Assembly (NCBI GenBank): GCA_018902385.1 | Contig: JABSSW010000005.1 | Span: forward strand, 186,001 to 250,000 | Direction of reading: 5' to 3' | Source: Physcia stellaris | Taxonomy: Eukaryota; Ascomycota; Lecanoromycetes; Caliciales; Physciaceae | Length of the DNA: 64,000 nt | In this document: positions 46,170-58,678 of the stretch, one piece after another | Layout: each line of letters opens with the position of its first letter | Position numbering within the stretch: the first letter of the stretch is position 1 | Position numbers and translations under genes: made by a program | Notes under the pieces: generated by a model | What the model saw: only the letters and a program-made list of their open reading frames with translations | Database searches by the model: none | What the model was told of the DNA's origin: nothing

Positions 46170-49100
46170 AGCGATAGTCGACAATATCAGTGCCCCGACA
46201 GGCTCGACGCTGGTTTTGCGCATAAGATGTCCAGATATTCAAACGAAGAAAGGCGATGACGCTGTCGACACTCGGAAATCCTTAAAGCTATCGCCATCGC
46301 GATTGTGAGGGACTATTCAACGCCGTTTCCCTCAGCCGCCATAAGGCCTCCCATATCGGCACGCCAGAGCCTCTCGGTGGAGGCTGATTGGCTCTACCGA
46401 GATAAAAGGTATACTTAGAAGGCCCGGCAGCCAATCGATCGTAGCGGACAGAATGCCTGAGGCATAATACTGATCAGTTCGTGCTTCTGTGAAATGATAT
46501 AGCCTTCTCGTCGTGAGTATTCAGTTCAGCGATACAAACTGTGGAAGGATTCGACAGGCCGGTAGTCCAATGAGCGGACACGATGCTGCTGGTGGGAACA
46601 GCGTAAAGAGTGCGAAATGTAGGGCAGCATGGTGCCAAGGACGCTGTCATCCTACTGGTTTGAGGCCGTTTGATTAGGGATGTGTGATAATGTTGGTGAT
46701 AAGAAGGTCAGATGTTGAAACACCGGGTTTACTGGCCGGAGCGGGAGCAGGGAGTCCTGGTCATTTGCCTGTTTCTGCATCATGCAGCCCGCGCAGACGC
46801 CATCGCCTCGACTCACCTTTCTTCATCATAAGATATATCAACGCCACGAAAGGCGCCCCTCCTTTGGAAGAGGTCTGCCGGACGTTGTTTACGAGCTTGC
46901 CACCGGGTGGTGGCCTCCTCACCCCGTTGTCTTAATATTCTTCAGCTATGCTATTCAGAGCGGATCGGAGGTTCCCGGGCTATCGATGTAAATTTCATCC
47001 TAGTGCATGGATGTTCAAGGCCTCAAGCTCGTGGATGACATGCGTTTGAAAAGGACAGTGCGTGCATCTACGGAAGAAAGCAAGTGGATGCGTGTTTCGA
47101 TATCCAATTTCCCTGATTGGGTAATCTGTAAATCAGGAGGAAATCATCTCGTACTACCCACGAAATTAGAGAGCTGGGCAATCGCAGGCGTTTCTCAGAG
47201 AGTGTGATTGTCAATGCGTCGATCTCAGGCGATGGGTATTATAGCTTTGCGGTGTGGAATTCCGATATAGATCAAGAGATTGATAGATCGACAATCACAA
47301 GTATAGTTGCTCCCCTAGAACAGGAGACTGCGAATCCTGCTGTGATTCACAGGTGGTAGCCGTTCTGATAGTCCTCCCAGTCGGTTCGCCTTGACCTTTG
47401 CGTTTCCGGATTGTTGATAGGTTTGTACAGAGGAAAGAAGGATCAACTACCATAAAGGCAACGGTGCTTCGGCTGAGATCGCCTTATCAACGGCACTCCG
47501 TCTGTGACCTTCTATCTCACGCGTGCATTGCCTTTCAAACTGGTAGTTCGGCGCAACGATCCAAATCATGACACTTCCATTGTGAATGTCCAAACTTTGC
47601 CACAACGGTGAGCATGATCAGCGGCTCGCCGAAGACGATTGGGAAAAGAGGACATTACTGACAGCTTGAAAGAAATCCTCAAGCAGTTCACCGACAATTC
47701 GCGACGCAGCTAAAAGCGCATTTCATCATACATGTACCTAAGATATTCCTCAGGAACCGTCATACTAAACCATTTCACCGCATTGACCAACTCTTCCAGG
47801 TGGCAGAGTCTCATGAACTGGAATACCGGAACAAGTTCCTGAGCCCAGAACTCTTGTGAGGGTCAGTACCTTAACGTCGTCTGGCGCGTGCTAGGTATAT
47901 CTGTCAATCTGACGTCTCTTCCATCCTTGTAGCGCGCTTGTAAGATCTTCTACTTAGTAACTTTCAACGGCATCTAGACAGGGTTTGCTATTACTCGATG
48001 CCAGAGTACACCGGTTTGATTTTTGCTGACAAGATCGCTTAGGGAAATCAATTACAGCAGTCGGCATCACGTCAATGTGAGTACCCACAGACTTCCTTGA
48101 TACATAGCAAATCATTTTTCACCTTCGTACCCCGCTCTCGAGCCTGCTTTACTCCATTCCCAATTCTCGCCATTCTGCGCCTACTGCCTACTACCACTGG
48201 TGACATTTGTCATCTCATTCTCTGCAGGTGTGCGAGGTATGTCTCGGCACTCATAGACGCCCTAATGCATGGCAGGCTGGGATGCGCAATTTGACCCGAG
48301 GTGGTTGCTGCTCGATTGACATACAGGCATAATCCCAGCCTGTTTCAACGGTCGCACACCATATCCCCTACAAGTCACAACAGGGGCAGAGAGCGCGTTC
48401 TCTTCCTTTCAATGTCCCTACCCTGTATAATGATGCGCAGCCATGTGTCCCTCTTGGTTGTTGCTCGGCTTGCACGGAGAGCAATAGCCACACGTCCGGG
48501 AGCATTCCAGCAATGCTCCAGCCGGCATAGCACGTTTTTTGCACGTTTCTCCCCTGTGGAGATCAGACCAAGCGCGTGTTCTGACGCTCGAAATCACTAG
48601 TGAAAAGCCAATAGCTAATTGGCTCCAGATCACTCCTATCAAGCCCGCGAAGTCTTGCCTTCCTGCATCATATCCAATCACAGCTCCCGGGTGGAAGGTC
48701 ACACAATTCCGAGAGCCTGCAACCGACATTGGGTGGCGTTTTGATTGGATTCGAAACAAGCAGTTAGCCCGCTGCTACCTGCCACCGCCTCCAGCATTTT
48801 CCAGAAGCTGTCTTTGCTGACGTATGACTCTAACCTTCTTCTCCCGTACCGAACCTCGTCCCTTCCTCGCAAAGGCGCAAACAGGTCAAGACTGAAAAGA
48901 AGGTCTGATAGCGGCGTCCGCGAACTCACGCCTAGCGCGAGGGGGAACACGCGCTACCTCGATCGTGATCTCAATCATTATTACGGGACCACGAGGCCGC
49001 AGACAGTACGACTTACGAGTACCTCGCACCAAGAGGAGTACCAAGGTGCTGTCCGATTACCGAATCACTTTGTAGCTGCTGCTGCAGGCCAAGGGATTCG

Positions 49101-49736
49101 TCGATCGCATCGACCATTTTGCAGGTTGCCGGCAAATAGGAAGCAGCCTCATCTGTATCAGATAACGCCTCATCTGTACGTGCCATCACCACTACGGGAC
49201 TCAGCTCCTCGCAACCGAGTTGAAACGGGGTCGATGACCTCGTCATTTCTTTTGACCTTCAACCATCGAGCTGCTAGAAGGCACCAGTGGGAAAACAAGG
49301 ACTGTTCAGAGCAGCAATCCTTCTGGTTCATGCAAGAGAGGCGCTGCTTGTCACAATCCGTTCACAATCATCCATAGCTCGACTCGCCTTGGTCACATCT
49401 GGAGCGTGTGGCAGATAGATTGCTCTCTTGTCGCGAGAACCGAATTCTAGCAATCCCGAAAGGGTAAACATCGATGGTGAGAGAGGGTAATCAATCAAAC
49501 ATTGGCCCCTCTCTCCTATTATTTCCTCTAGGCTGTTTTAGAAACCACTGGCGGGGGCTTTTAACCTTCAACGCCCCAAGCGTGACTCCGGGCCCGCACG
49601 GACTTAGGACAGCACGCTAGCGACAGCTGCAGTTTACGCTTTCACAAATTGCAGCTGCTGCCCCCTAAAGCAATAAGCATCCTCCCAGCTCCGCCATCAT
49701 CCTATCCACATCTATCCAAGCAACCTCACCAGAAGA
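46170..49736. other. Large gene-free region upstream of the DUF8032 regulator
   Basis: About 3.6 kb has no gene I can support. The longest open frame (48745-49377, 210 codons) starts with TTG, is Arg/Ser-rich and shows no family motif. A nested inverted repeat lies at 48227-48360. Long upstream regions of this kind are common before fungal developmental regulators and often hold a long 5' UTR or a non-coding transcript. This is inference from position only. Confidence 0.5.
48227..48360. repeat. Nested inverted repeat
   Basis: GGTGTGCGA (48227-48235) pairs with TCGCACACC (48352-48360), and inside it CAGGCTGGGAT (48273-48283) pairs with ATCCCAGCCTG (48332-48342). A third pair, GTATGTC and GACATAC, is present but not nested. 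This could be a structured leader RNA or the remnant of a small element. No target duplication is evident. Confidence 0.5.
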
Positions 49737-52700
49737 TGGGCCCACGCGCTCGAGGGTATAAGGAGGAACCGGCGCCTGTAGCGGGCGATCCTGTAAGTCG
49801 ATGGAACCCATTTTCTTCACGCTTTTCGCTCTCCAATAGCCAAGACACCACTGTCAATCTTGCATCGTTGTTTTGTGTCGATCAACACTCTGCACCACAC
49901 TCTTGCTTTGCTTCTGCAGCTTCACGTTCGCGTCCGGCTGGCGGCCGTTGACCCATCTCCCTGTCACGCATATGAAGAATTGGCCGTTTGTCGCCCGATC
50001 CAAAATTCATGGTATGCGCGCATTTGCCGAGACACTACCGCAGCACGATTCCTTGCAAGAGACAAGGGCAGGGTCGTTCTTGACCATGACCCTATGACCC
50101 CTGTTCTGCACTTCCACGCCTGAACCTCCACCAAAAAAATGTTTAAACTCACCTCCACATACCTATTTTCTGTCACTGCCTTTGCTGCGTTTCCTCTGTC
50201 TTGGACGAGTCCACCTCCACCGTTGTCCTCGTTGCTTTATGCCTTCTCCCCCTTCACCTTAACCGTTACCGTGGCTGGGCAGATGGGCAGACGGTGAAGC
50301 TTCAGAGTGAAAGGCAACACCCCAGTCCCTTGTAACTTACCCTGTTCCCATTACTGTCAAGCCTTTCCATGCTAGATTCGTCCCTTGCCTGGTTCGCGTG
50401 GCAGCTCTTCCATGAGCACGATAGTCACGTTGTCAGGGGTTCGGAGACAGACCATACCCTTTTCGTTGTCCTCTTCTATACAGCTCGATACGTTGATATC
50501 TTATGGAGTTTTGACCGACGGAGAAATGCTAACCGTACTCATCTTCTTTCACAGCATCATCCTCACCAAGCGCAGCAGGGCCCGCCGCTACCTCATCACC
50601 TTCAACATCCGCGATCATCCCATCCCAACTCTCCTCACCAGCATCCTGGTGCTTTTCCCTCACCACATTCATCGGTTCATAGTCAGAACATACCACATCA
50701 CACAACTTACCCACCACCAGGGCCGAGCCCTAACGCTCATCCTCCTTCAGACGTTACTTATTACTCCCATCCAACCCCGTACGGTACGCCAGCACCCGGC
50801 TCATTCTCGGGAGCAGGTAAGACCCTGGTTTCTGATGCATGCCGAGACGATTATCAGGTGCTCGAATTGTCAAGCTAACGATAAATGGTAGAAGGACCTG
50901 ACATGATGGCCGCGGCACACATGCAACGCCCATATCAGCCTGTATATGGCACCCCGCAATCGAATTCGCCCGCTTCAGTGGCTTCATCCCAAAGCCATGA
51001 TCAGCATGGACGAATATACGGTCAGCCGCCGCAACAACTGGCGCAGGGCATGTATGCATACCCGCAGTATCCACCAATGAATCAAGTTCACCCCTCTGCC
51101 TACGCACCACATTCAGCACAACCACAGTCACAACATCCAAACATAAATTCGCAACATCTACTTATGACACACCAGGGCCAAGCGCCATTACAACACCAGC
51201 CCCAAACACCCACATCAGCTATGACGAACAGTCCCCGGCCCAAAATTGAGCGACCCAGCGATATCATAACACTGCAAAGGCCGCCGTCAGGCCCTGCAAG
51301 CTCCAGCCACAACACACCGACGGGTCCGCCAAGCAATGGAAACGTAGCTCATCAGAATCCACCGGGATCAGCTGGGGCCAATGCAAATGCGGCGCCAGGA
51401 CCTATTCCTGCAACAACGCCTCTTGTTGTGCGTCAAGATAACAATGGTGTTCAATGGATAGCATTCGAGTACTCACGAGACCGCGTCAAGATGGAGTACA
51501 CCATCCGGTGTGACGTCGAGTCTGTCGATCATAACCAACTAACCAATGATTTCAAGACGGACAACTGCGTATATCCTCGAGCTTGTTGTCAGAAGGACCA
51601 GTATCGTGGAAATCGACTTGTTTATGAGACTGAGTGCAACACTGTTGGTTGGGCTTTGGCAGAGTTGAATCCTTGTCTGCGGGGCAAACGTGGCTTAATC
51701 CAGAGAGCTGTGGATAGTTGGAGAAATAGCAATCAAGACCCTCGATTACGGAGTAGACGAGTGAGACGGATGGCTAAAATCAGCAATCGAAAATCAGTAG
51801 CACCACCGACACCGACGTTCATGCCAGGCGCAGGCACCCAAAACTCTTCGGCGACAGCATCATCCAGCGCCAACCCAATGGCAGCACCAACCCCAAGACC
51901 GAACCCTGGTGGAAACGGTATGGGGCAGCATCAGCATCATGCCCATCCCGATAGCAACGCTCCAAATCATTCCGAGGAAGTCAGCGGTATGTTCCACCAG
52001 ATGTGATTGCATTACATGACTTTGCTTTTAGAAGGTTTCTTTGATACATGAGAGACCACACCCTGTACAAAAACATGATGTAGCATGAATACCTGTGTAC
52101 CTTATCGGTTGTTGTAGGGGTTCCACCAAGTACATAAGCCGTATGTAGGCTAACTTTGCATGAAATGTTTTCTCCCACAGCAAATAGTGACTACGATGAA
52201 AAACGAAACCCTACTGTCAAACCTAATGCTAACGGTTCTTCTGGCAATTTGCGTCAAAGCCAGGTTTTCCGAGGTTATCCGAATTTTCCGACTAATGGCG
52301 CCGTGGGCGCTTCAATTGCTCCTCAACTGCAAGATGGCATGGGCTCTTTGGCCGCTCACGGAGGACATAATCACACCGCCGTAGCAGCCGCGGTCCCGTT
52401 GACGGATGAAGAGGAACGTAACAATGCTCTGTTTAGCGATCTGCCGGAGGGGAAGAAGCGTAAATTTATACTCGTCGAAGACCCAGCGAAGACCGGAACC
52501 AAAGTTCGAGTTCGCGTCTCACTTGAATCTCCTAACATTGGTGGCATGCCGGACTCTTCTCGAGAGATCAATTCAGTCTACCCTCGATCTTTTTTCCCCA
52601 AAGGAATGCCCATAACCGACGGACCATCCCGAAGGAATCGATTCTATCGTGCCGATGACGCAGAGGCTGGCTCAAAGACCGACGAGCAACCCACCAGAGG

Positions 52701-53072
52701 TCGGACACTGGTGCCCATTCCAGTGCCGGATGGAGAAGAAAGAGAACTTCCTGTCCCAAGGATTTCACGAGGGAAACAAAACAAGGAAAGGCTCTTGAAC
52801 GATTTGGGCTATCGGATGGCATGGGGTCAACTTGGTATCTTCCAGCACAAGAAGGTCTTCTTACAAAAAGCGCGTATGTTTATGTCTCGCCGTATAGCAT
52901 GCCCATTTACTGATGCCTTTGAACAGTGGACGCTTACCGAAATAAGATGGCAACCGCTATTAAAGAAGGCGGTACCGAAGTCTCGACCTATGCACCACAT
53001 CTCGAAACACGCGTTGGAAAGAGGAGATGGTCGGAGAGAAACCTTGTAACGAAGCGAGAAGCTTCGCCGTAA
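49737..53072 (+). CDS. DUF8032 putative transcriptional regulator
   Basis: Five exons (49737-49793, 50555-50816, 50892-51986, 52181-52873, 52927-53072) join in phase to 750 aa. The first exon (MGPRARGYKEEPAPVAGDP) is followed by a 761-bp intron, by far the longest in the window. A Gln/His/Pro-rich region (about 20-270) leads into the very conserved DUF8032 core: VQWIAFEYSRDRVKMEYTIR, CVYPRACCQKDQYRGNRLVY, CNTVGWALAELNPCLRGKRG and VDSWRNSNQDPRLRSRRVRR. A second conserved part has FSDLPEGKKRKFILVEDPAK, VYPRSFFPKGMP and NDLGYRMAWGQLGIFQHKK. The composition and basic patches suggest a nuclear regulator. No classical DNA-binding fold is recognisable. The first exon was chosen by phase and splice consensus. 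Confidence 0.8.
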
Positions 53073-54049
53073 TGGAAGGGCTGAGGCCCAGTGACTCACG
53101 CCGACGTGCCGCAAAGATTCTCTGTCAACACATACTGACGTTCGCCCCCTAGCCTGGCCTAGGTTTGGGAACTTTCAAGGCCTAATGGTCCGGCACCATA
53201 CAACAAGGCCTTGATTTTTGAGAGTGAGGCGGTCGCAGACTTGGAGATATAGGCTTTCACGTCCCGAGCACAGCGCACTTGAGGACACCGCCTTACTCTA
53301 GCTGCGTTACCAGCTCCGTTCTGGAAAGGAGAGGGGAGGGTAGGAAAGAACAAACTTCGGTATTCACCTTCGCATTGCTTGCAAGATGGTGGAGCTCAAT
53401 GTACATACATCTAAAGCGTCTAAAGTAATCAATTAGCTCAAGCTAGGATTGCCCTCACCACAACGAATTTATCATCGACTGCGAGGAGCGGCTTACCCGC
53501 TGCCCAGGCCATAATCGCAGGTGTCTGACCTCGTCAGGTAAAGATGGAGATCCTGATAACATTGTTCTCTCGTTTGTTCTCAACGAAGGGTCGAGATTTC
53601 TCATCATGCATCCTTATTCTAGCCGGGATAATGCATGCAACTTGATTGTATTCTTTATGCTGTTTATTTTCTCATGCATTAGGTTGTGCGGATGACATCA
53701 AAACGCCAAGTCGTGTGTTGCTGGAGTGATCATCTCCTAGTTCTAAATACGGCTATTTTTAGAGCATCTCAAGATACTCTAATCTACTCATGAAAGTGTT
53801 TGCCTTTGATCGCCTGCAAGCTGTCTGATCATCCCTAGCCGTCGTGATGTTTTCTCATTCATGATTGTGGCTCTCTGGACTGAAACAAGACTCTTTCCTG
53901 AGAGGCCAAATTTAGGAGGCAAATACGAGTTGACCCCACCAACATCTTTGGCTTTGCCTTGCTCGTATCACGCCCCCTTCCTCGTTCTCGCCTGCTTGAA
54001 GCCTCGTGGAGCACTGCTGTGAATCACTGGAATCGAATTTGGCGGTGAA
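53073..54049. other. Intergenic region
   Basis: About 980 bases between the DUF8032 gene and the GH17 gene. No gene, repeat or RNA can be supported. Confidence 0.45.
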
Positions 54050-56354
54050 ATGGCAAGGCAGCCAGACCGCACCTTCTCATTTGACAATGACGGGGAATCT
54101 TCACTTGACATGAATGCCATCGGCCAAGGTCGACCCAATAATTACTACCAACCGCAAGACACTGCCTATCGAGATCTGCAAGTGTCCCCTCCTCCAAGAT
54201 CTTACGATTATTCTCCCACGAGGCATGGTGACACGAGCCCTCCAAGACCACCAACACATCGTTCGCCTTTCAGGGACCACCCTCCGCTACCTCAACCCAC
54301 AGATTCTTCGCATTCCGAACCACCTGTCTACGCAAATCGAAGGCCGCCTCCATTGAGAACACAAGCTGCTGCACGACACAGCCGTGACCTAGGTCACTCA
54401 ACATCGAACCGAACAACGTCAACGATCACACCGGGCGCAGATAATATGGGGGAAGCTGCCGCTGGTGGTGGAATTGCAGGTGTGGCTCTGGGCGTTGCGA
54501 ACCATAACGAAAGAGAAAGTGGAATAGAAGCACTGCGAGGAATGCCACAGGAACGCGGCGTCGTTGCGACTGATACTCCCTACATCCCCCTTAGCCCCGG
54601 GCTCCCGTGGAAGGTTACAAGATCCCTTCGCTACCCCTGCTCCGTCGATGCAACACACGGATCCGTTCGATGATACTCCAGGCAGAGGTTCCGCAGCACC
54701 GTCGCCGGGACAGTTGACTCCTCGTTATCACCCATCAGATCAGAGCATACCTCTCCAACAGCGTGCGGCTGGGAATGAATACGCTGATGGCCGCAGCTCG
54801 TACAGCGATAATCCATATAAACGTGTCTCGACGGCGTGGGATCCGAGGATTGGTAGAGGTGAGATTGACCCAAACGACATTGCAGATGATGGAGATGACG
54901 GCATGATGGAGCCCGTATCTCGAAGACGCTCCGCATTAGGAATGAAAGCATTCTCAAGCTCTGGCACAGGGACTGCAGCAGCTGATGGAGCAGCTAGTGG
55001 AGGCGTCTTGGGGGCTTTGGGGGGCTTAGTGGGCAAAAGCAATTCTACCGGGTCTGGGGCTAGGGATGCCAGCGGACACTATGGTCCTGTGTCAAAAGGA
55101 CCCGGCGACGAAAGCGATGCGGAGAAGAGCGAATGGCTCAATAAGCAGACTTCAGGCCGCAAGCGCATGCGGTGGATCATCGGAACAATCATCGTACTTG
55201 TCATCATAGGTGGCATTGTCGGAGGAGTCATTGGTGGCCTCAAGAGAGCCAAGTCGCATAAATCCGATGCTACAGGCGTAGACTCGCCAGGTGCTTCAAC
55301 GGCTTCTGAAGATGACGGCAGCGGAGACTTGGATAAGGGTTCTCCTGCAATACGAAGGCTCATGAACAACCCCGATCTCCACAAAGTCTTCTCAGGGATG
55401 GACTACACGCCTTACAATGCCCAATACCCAGCATGCCTCAGCAACCCACCGAGCCAGAACAATGTCACACGAGACATGGCCGTCCTCTCCCAGCTCACCA
55501 ATACCATCCGTCTCTACGGCACAGACTGCAACCAGACCGAGATGGTCCTCCACTCGATCGACCGTTTGGGTCTCACAGACATGAAGGTCTGGATGGGCGT
55601 CTGGCTCGGTAATAACGACACCACCAATACTCGTGGCCTGCGAGCAATGAATGAAATTCTATCCAGGCAAGGCGCTGGCCCATTTGCTGGCATCATCATC
55701 GGCAACGAGGTACTCTTCCGCGAAGACCTGACCGAGACCGAACTCAGCAAGATACTCTCCAACGCCAAGCAAAACCTCACAGCCAACAAAATCAATCTCC
55801 CTCTCGCGACTGCTGATCTAGGCGATGACTGGACTGCCGGCTTAGCCGCCGAGGTAGACGTTGTGATGTCCAACATCCATCCCTTCTTTGCAGGTGTCAC
55901 TGCCGATAAAGCAGCGGGATGGACGTGGGATTTCTGGCAGCAGAAAGATGTCCTGCTGACCCAGGGCACAAGCAAGAAGAATGTGATCTCTGAAGTCGGC
56001 TGGCCAAGTGGCGGCGGAAATGACTGCGGAGCCGTGAATTGCACGAGTGATTCCCAGGGAAGTATCGCGGGGATCAAGGAGATGAATACTTTCATGGAGG
56101 ATTTCGTGTGTCAGAGTTTGGCCAACGGGACGGATTATTTCTGGTACGTTCTGATCTTTTGTTTTTCGTTCTCATCGTGTGGGATGATGGTGCTGACGGA
56201 GGAGTGTAGGTTCGAGGCTTTCGATCAGCCCTGGCAGAAGCAGTTCAACAAGGACGATAGGAACTGGGAGGATAAATGGGGTTTGATGGGTATTGACCGC
56301 AAGCTGAAGGATGGCTTGAAGATCCCTGATTGTGGTGGGAAGACTGTCTCGTAG
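54050..56354 (+). CDS. btgC: GH17 glucan endo-1,3-beta-glucosidase, type II membrane (btgC-like); frame break
   Basis: Exons 54050-56143 and 56210-56354 (66-bp intron) encode about 745 residues. A long Pro/Ser/Arg-rich cytosolic region (about 1-375) precedes one transmembrane helix (MRWIIGTIIVLVIIGGIVGG). The GH17 domain (about 440-745) has the acid/base Glu in GIIIGNEVLF and the nucleophile Glu in VISEVGWPSGGG. The family cleaves 1,3-beta-glucan at the cell surface during wall remodelling. The N-terminal frame (to TPYIPLSPG) and the frame of the remainder differ by one extra base in the C/G runs at 54586-54601. Removing one C from the C5 run gives TPYIPLAPGSRGRLQDPF, matching the family. As written, only a cytosolic fragment of about 207 aa would be made. 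Confidence 0.88.
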
Positions 56355-57296
56355 AAAAAGTCGGGATTTGAAGCATTGCTTATGGCGTTAAAGTTTAAAG
56401 CATTTGGAGGCCTTGCGCTATCGACTATGATTTATGTTTATGGACTCTGTGAATGCATATCAGCGGGAAAGGGGAGACTGAGTGAGATGGGTGTAATGAT
56501 GTGATGGAGGAGCAACAGGTGTACAGTAATGGGAGGACTGTTACATTTATTCAATCAACGTTTGACATAGGAGAAGGGGCTAATGGCTGATGGCGAGTAC
56601 AATTCGTCGAAAACTTAATGTATGTAGCAGCTACTTGGAGCAGCTGTTTAGATGTCGTCGAGAGCATAGTAGTCTAAAAAGTATAGCTAGAACTGTTTAA
56701 TGTAGATATATAGCATCGAACATTGATATCAATATCATTCTTCGATCCAGGAGCTCGTGATCTATAATGCGACTTCCTGCTACGAGTACTACCTTTCCAC
56801 GCCACGTCAGCAGTAGTCCTTTGCACTTTTCACTTTTTTTTCGAGGCAGTGACCTGGTCAAAGCATAACCGACATCGTACGTGCCTGGACGAGGCTAATG
56901 TCCGCTTTCTTGCATCCTCTCACGTCGTCGGGTAGATGCAGCACCCTTTCGTCTGCGTGGAAAGGTACATGGGGCTTGGCAGCGTCAGTTGTTCTGTGGT
57001 AGCTTTGATCGAGGCATAGACACCACTCTGAAGGCTTCGTGAGCTGCTAGATTTCTTCTTCAAGGAAGACTATCGAGTGATGATGCTGCGGTTGGTACAG
57101 GGGGTCTGGTCTCCCTTTTCTCTTTTGCTCATTCCTGATGAAGTTGTCACGCCGTTGGTGAAGTGCGGACAAGACTTGACCGCTCGGTTGTTGAGCCTAT
57201 TTCCATAGCCTTAGAGAATCTCTCGCTTGCCCAAGTCTCTGCCGAAAAGTGGTGAGATCTGGATCATCCGTCTATTCGAAGTATCTGCTCTGCCAG
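56355..57296. other. Convergent 3' intergenic region
   Basis: About 940 bases between the stops of GH17 and the SRR1-like gene. No supportable gene or repeat. Confidence 0.45.
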
Positions 57297-58126
57297 TCAC
57301 GCAGCGTCTTCGCTCAAGAGATAGCTTGAACGCTGAGACGAATCATCAACTTCTGCAGGCCTACGCCAATAGATGTTGGTAGACTCGCACCAAGATGATC
57401 GCTCGAAGTCAGGCATCGGGGTCGAAGAATACTTATCCACGAAATCTCGAAACACATCTCTAGCTTCCGCAGACGTCTTCTCGAAGGGGATCCAAGATAC
57501 TCTTGCATATTGTTACCTATGCAAAGGCTTGGCGAGACGTTCTGCAAGGCTGTGAAGTAGACGGGCCATTCGAGATGAGGTGCAAACAAAAAAGTACTTT
57601 CGTCTATGTTGGCGAAACCTTCGGGAGTAGAGACGATATCGTAGCCTAAGTTACTGAGGAAGGCCTCGTCTAGCGAGTTGAATACTGGGTCTTGTACGTA
57701 GACCTGCTTGATCTCATGCTTTTCGCCGAGGATATCAAGGATAGTGACCAATGCAGCGAGCTCGAAGAAGCTCGTCTCTGGGAATTTCCCTCCGGTGAAA
57801 CTTCCCAGGCCAAGGCACACGCAATTGGTGATGCTAGTGTTCGAAGCGAGGACTGAGTTTTGGAAAATAACCCGGAGTCTTTGTAGACACGAGGAATCTT
57901 TCCATATCCTCATGTGTTTCTCGAAAGAAGTAGAGACATCCTGGATGTTTAGACCTCGTGGGATTGCGGTGGGTGATAAAATTTCATGGCCAGTAGACGA
58001 AGGTGCATATTGCAAAGCATGCTTTTGCTTGAGGGTACCCTTGGTAACGTGGGTCCAGCCCGAGTCATCGGTGAATTCCAGTCGTTTTTTGGGGCCTCGC
58101 AGCTTTTTGCGAGAGGTATGGGGCAT
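57297..58126 (-). CDS. SRR1-like domain protein; frame break near 3' end
   Basis: This single-exon gene starts MPHTSRKKLRGPKKRLEFTD and carries an SRR1-like domain: NCVCLGLGSFTGGKFPETSF, HEIKQVYVQDPVFNSLDEAF and FLFAPHLEWPVYFTALQN. After CIGNNMQEYLGS the family-like sequence (FEKTSAEARDVFRDFVDKY, ERSSWCESTNIYWRRPAE) continues in another frame. One extra C in the four-base run at 57486-57489 would join them as EYLGSPFEKTSAEARD, giving about 276 aa. As written, the frame ends at 57314 with an unrelated tail. SRR1 relates to circadian signalling in plants and to haem or transcription effects in animals. The fungal role is unknown. Confidence 0.8.
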
Positions 58127-58678
58127 TTTTCATGGTTGAGGGGGAAGATGTGCTTATTCGGGCGAAGCTGCCTCGGCTTATGTAACGCGTACTCGTAGTT
58201 CTATCCCGTCTACGGTACGTGTACGATATCTCAAAGGCCTAGCGCCAGCTGAGCATCAGAGACAATTCTACTCCACATTCTGCCTTCTGATATTCATTCT
58301 GCCCGACGTAGAAAACCAATGACTGATCATGAATCATTGTTTATCTCCGCACCATTCCTTGACCTCAAGAAAGTCATGTGCTGCTCCAGACAGCACAGCG
58401 GGCGCTACGCTTTCTCACCTTGTCAAACCGGCAAGGGATCAAAGATCTCGAGGTTCATCGTGTGAAAGATGCATGCTCAATCGGTTGGATGGAAAGATCG
58501 TGCATCGAGTGTGCCTTGATTGACAAATCGAGGAAGTTATGCAGAGCCCCACAGCACTTCAGCCTGGTCCTCGATTCAGCCTTTGCTAGCTCATGTCTAT
58601 GAAGAAAACTGTGCCGTCACCAGCATTGCGTTTGATTGCATTTACAACATAACGGGAGATAGTAAGAGAGTGCTATCA
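58127..58678. other. Divergent promoter region
   Basis: These 552 bases separate the SRR1-like start from the STAND-type start. Short frames only; nothing else is seen. Confidence 0.4.

Noticed and set aside
48745-49377. 210-codon plus-strand open frame
   Set aside because: It starts with TTG, is Arg/Ser-rich with no family motif, and overlaps the nested-repeat region's flank. It is probably chance.
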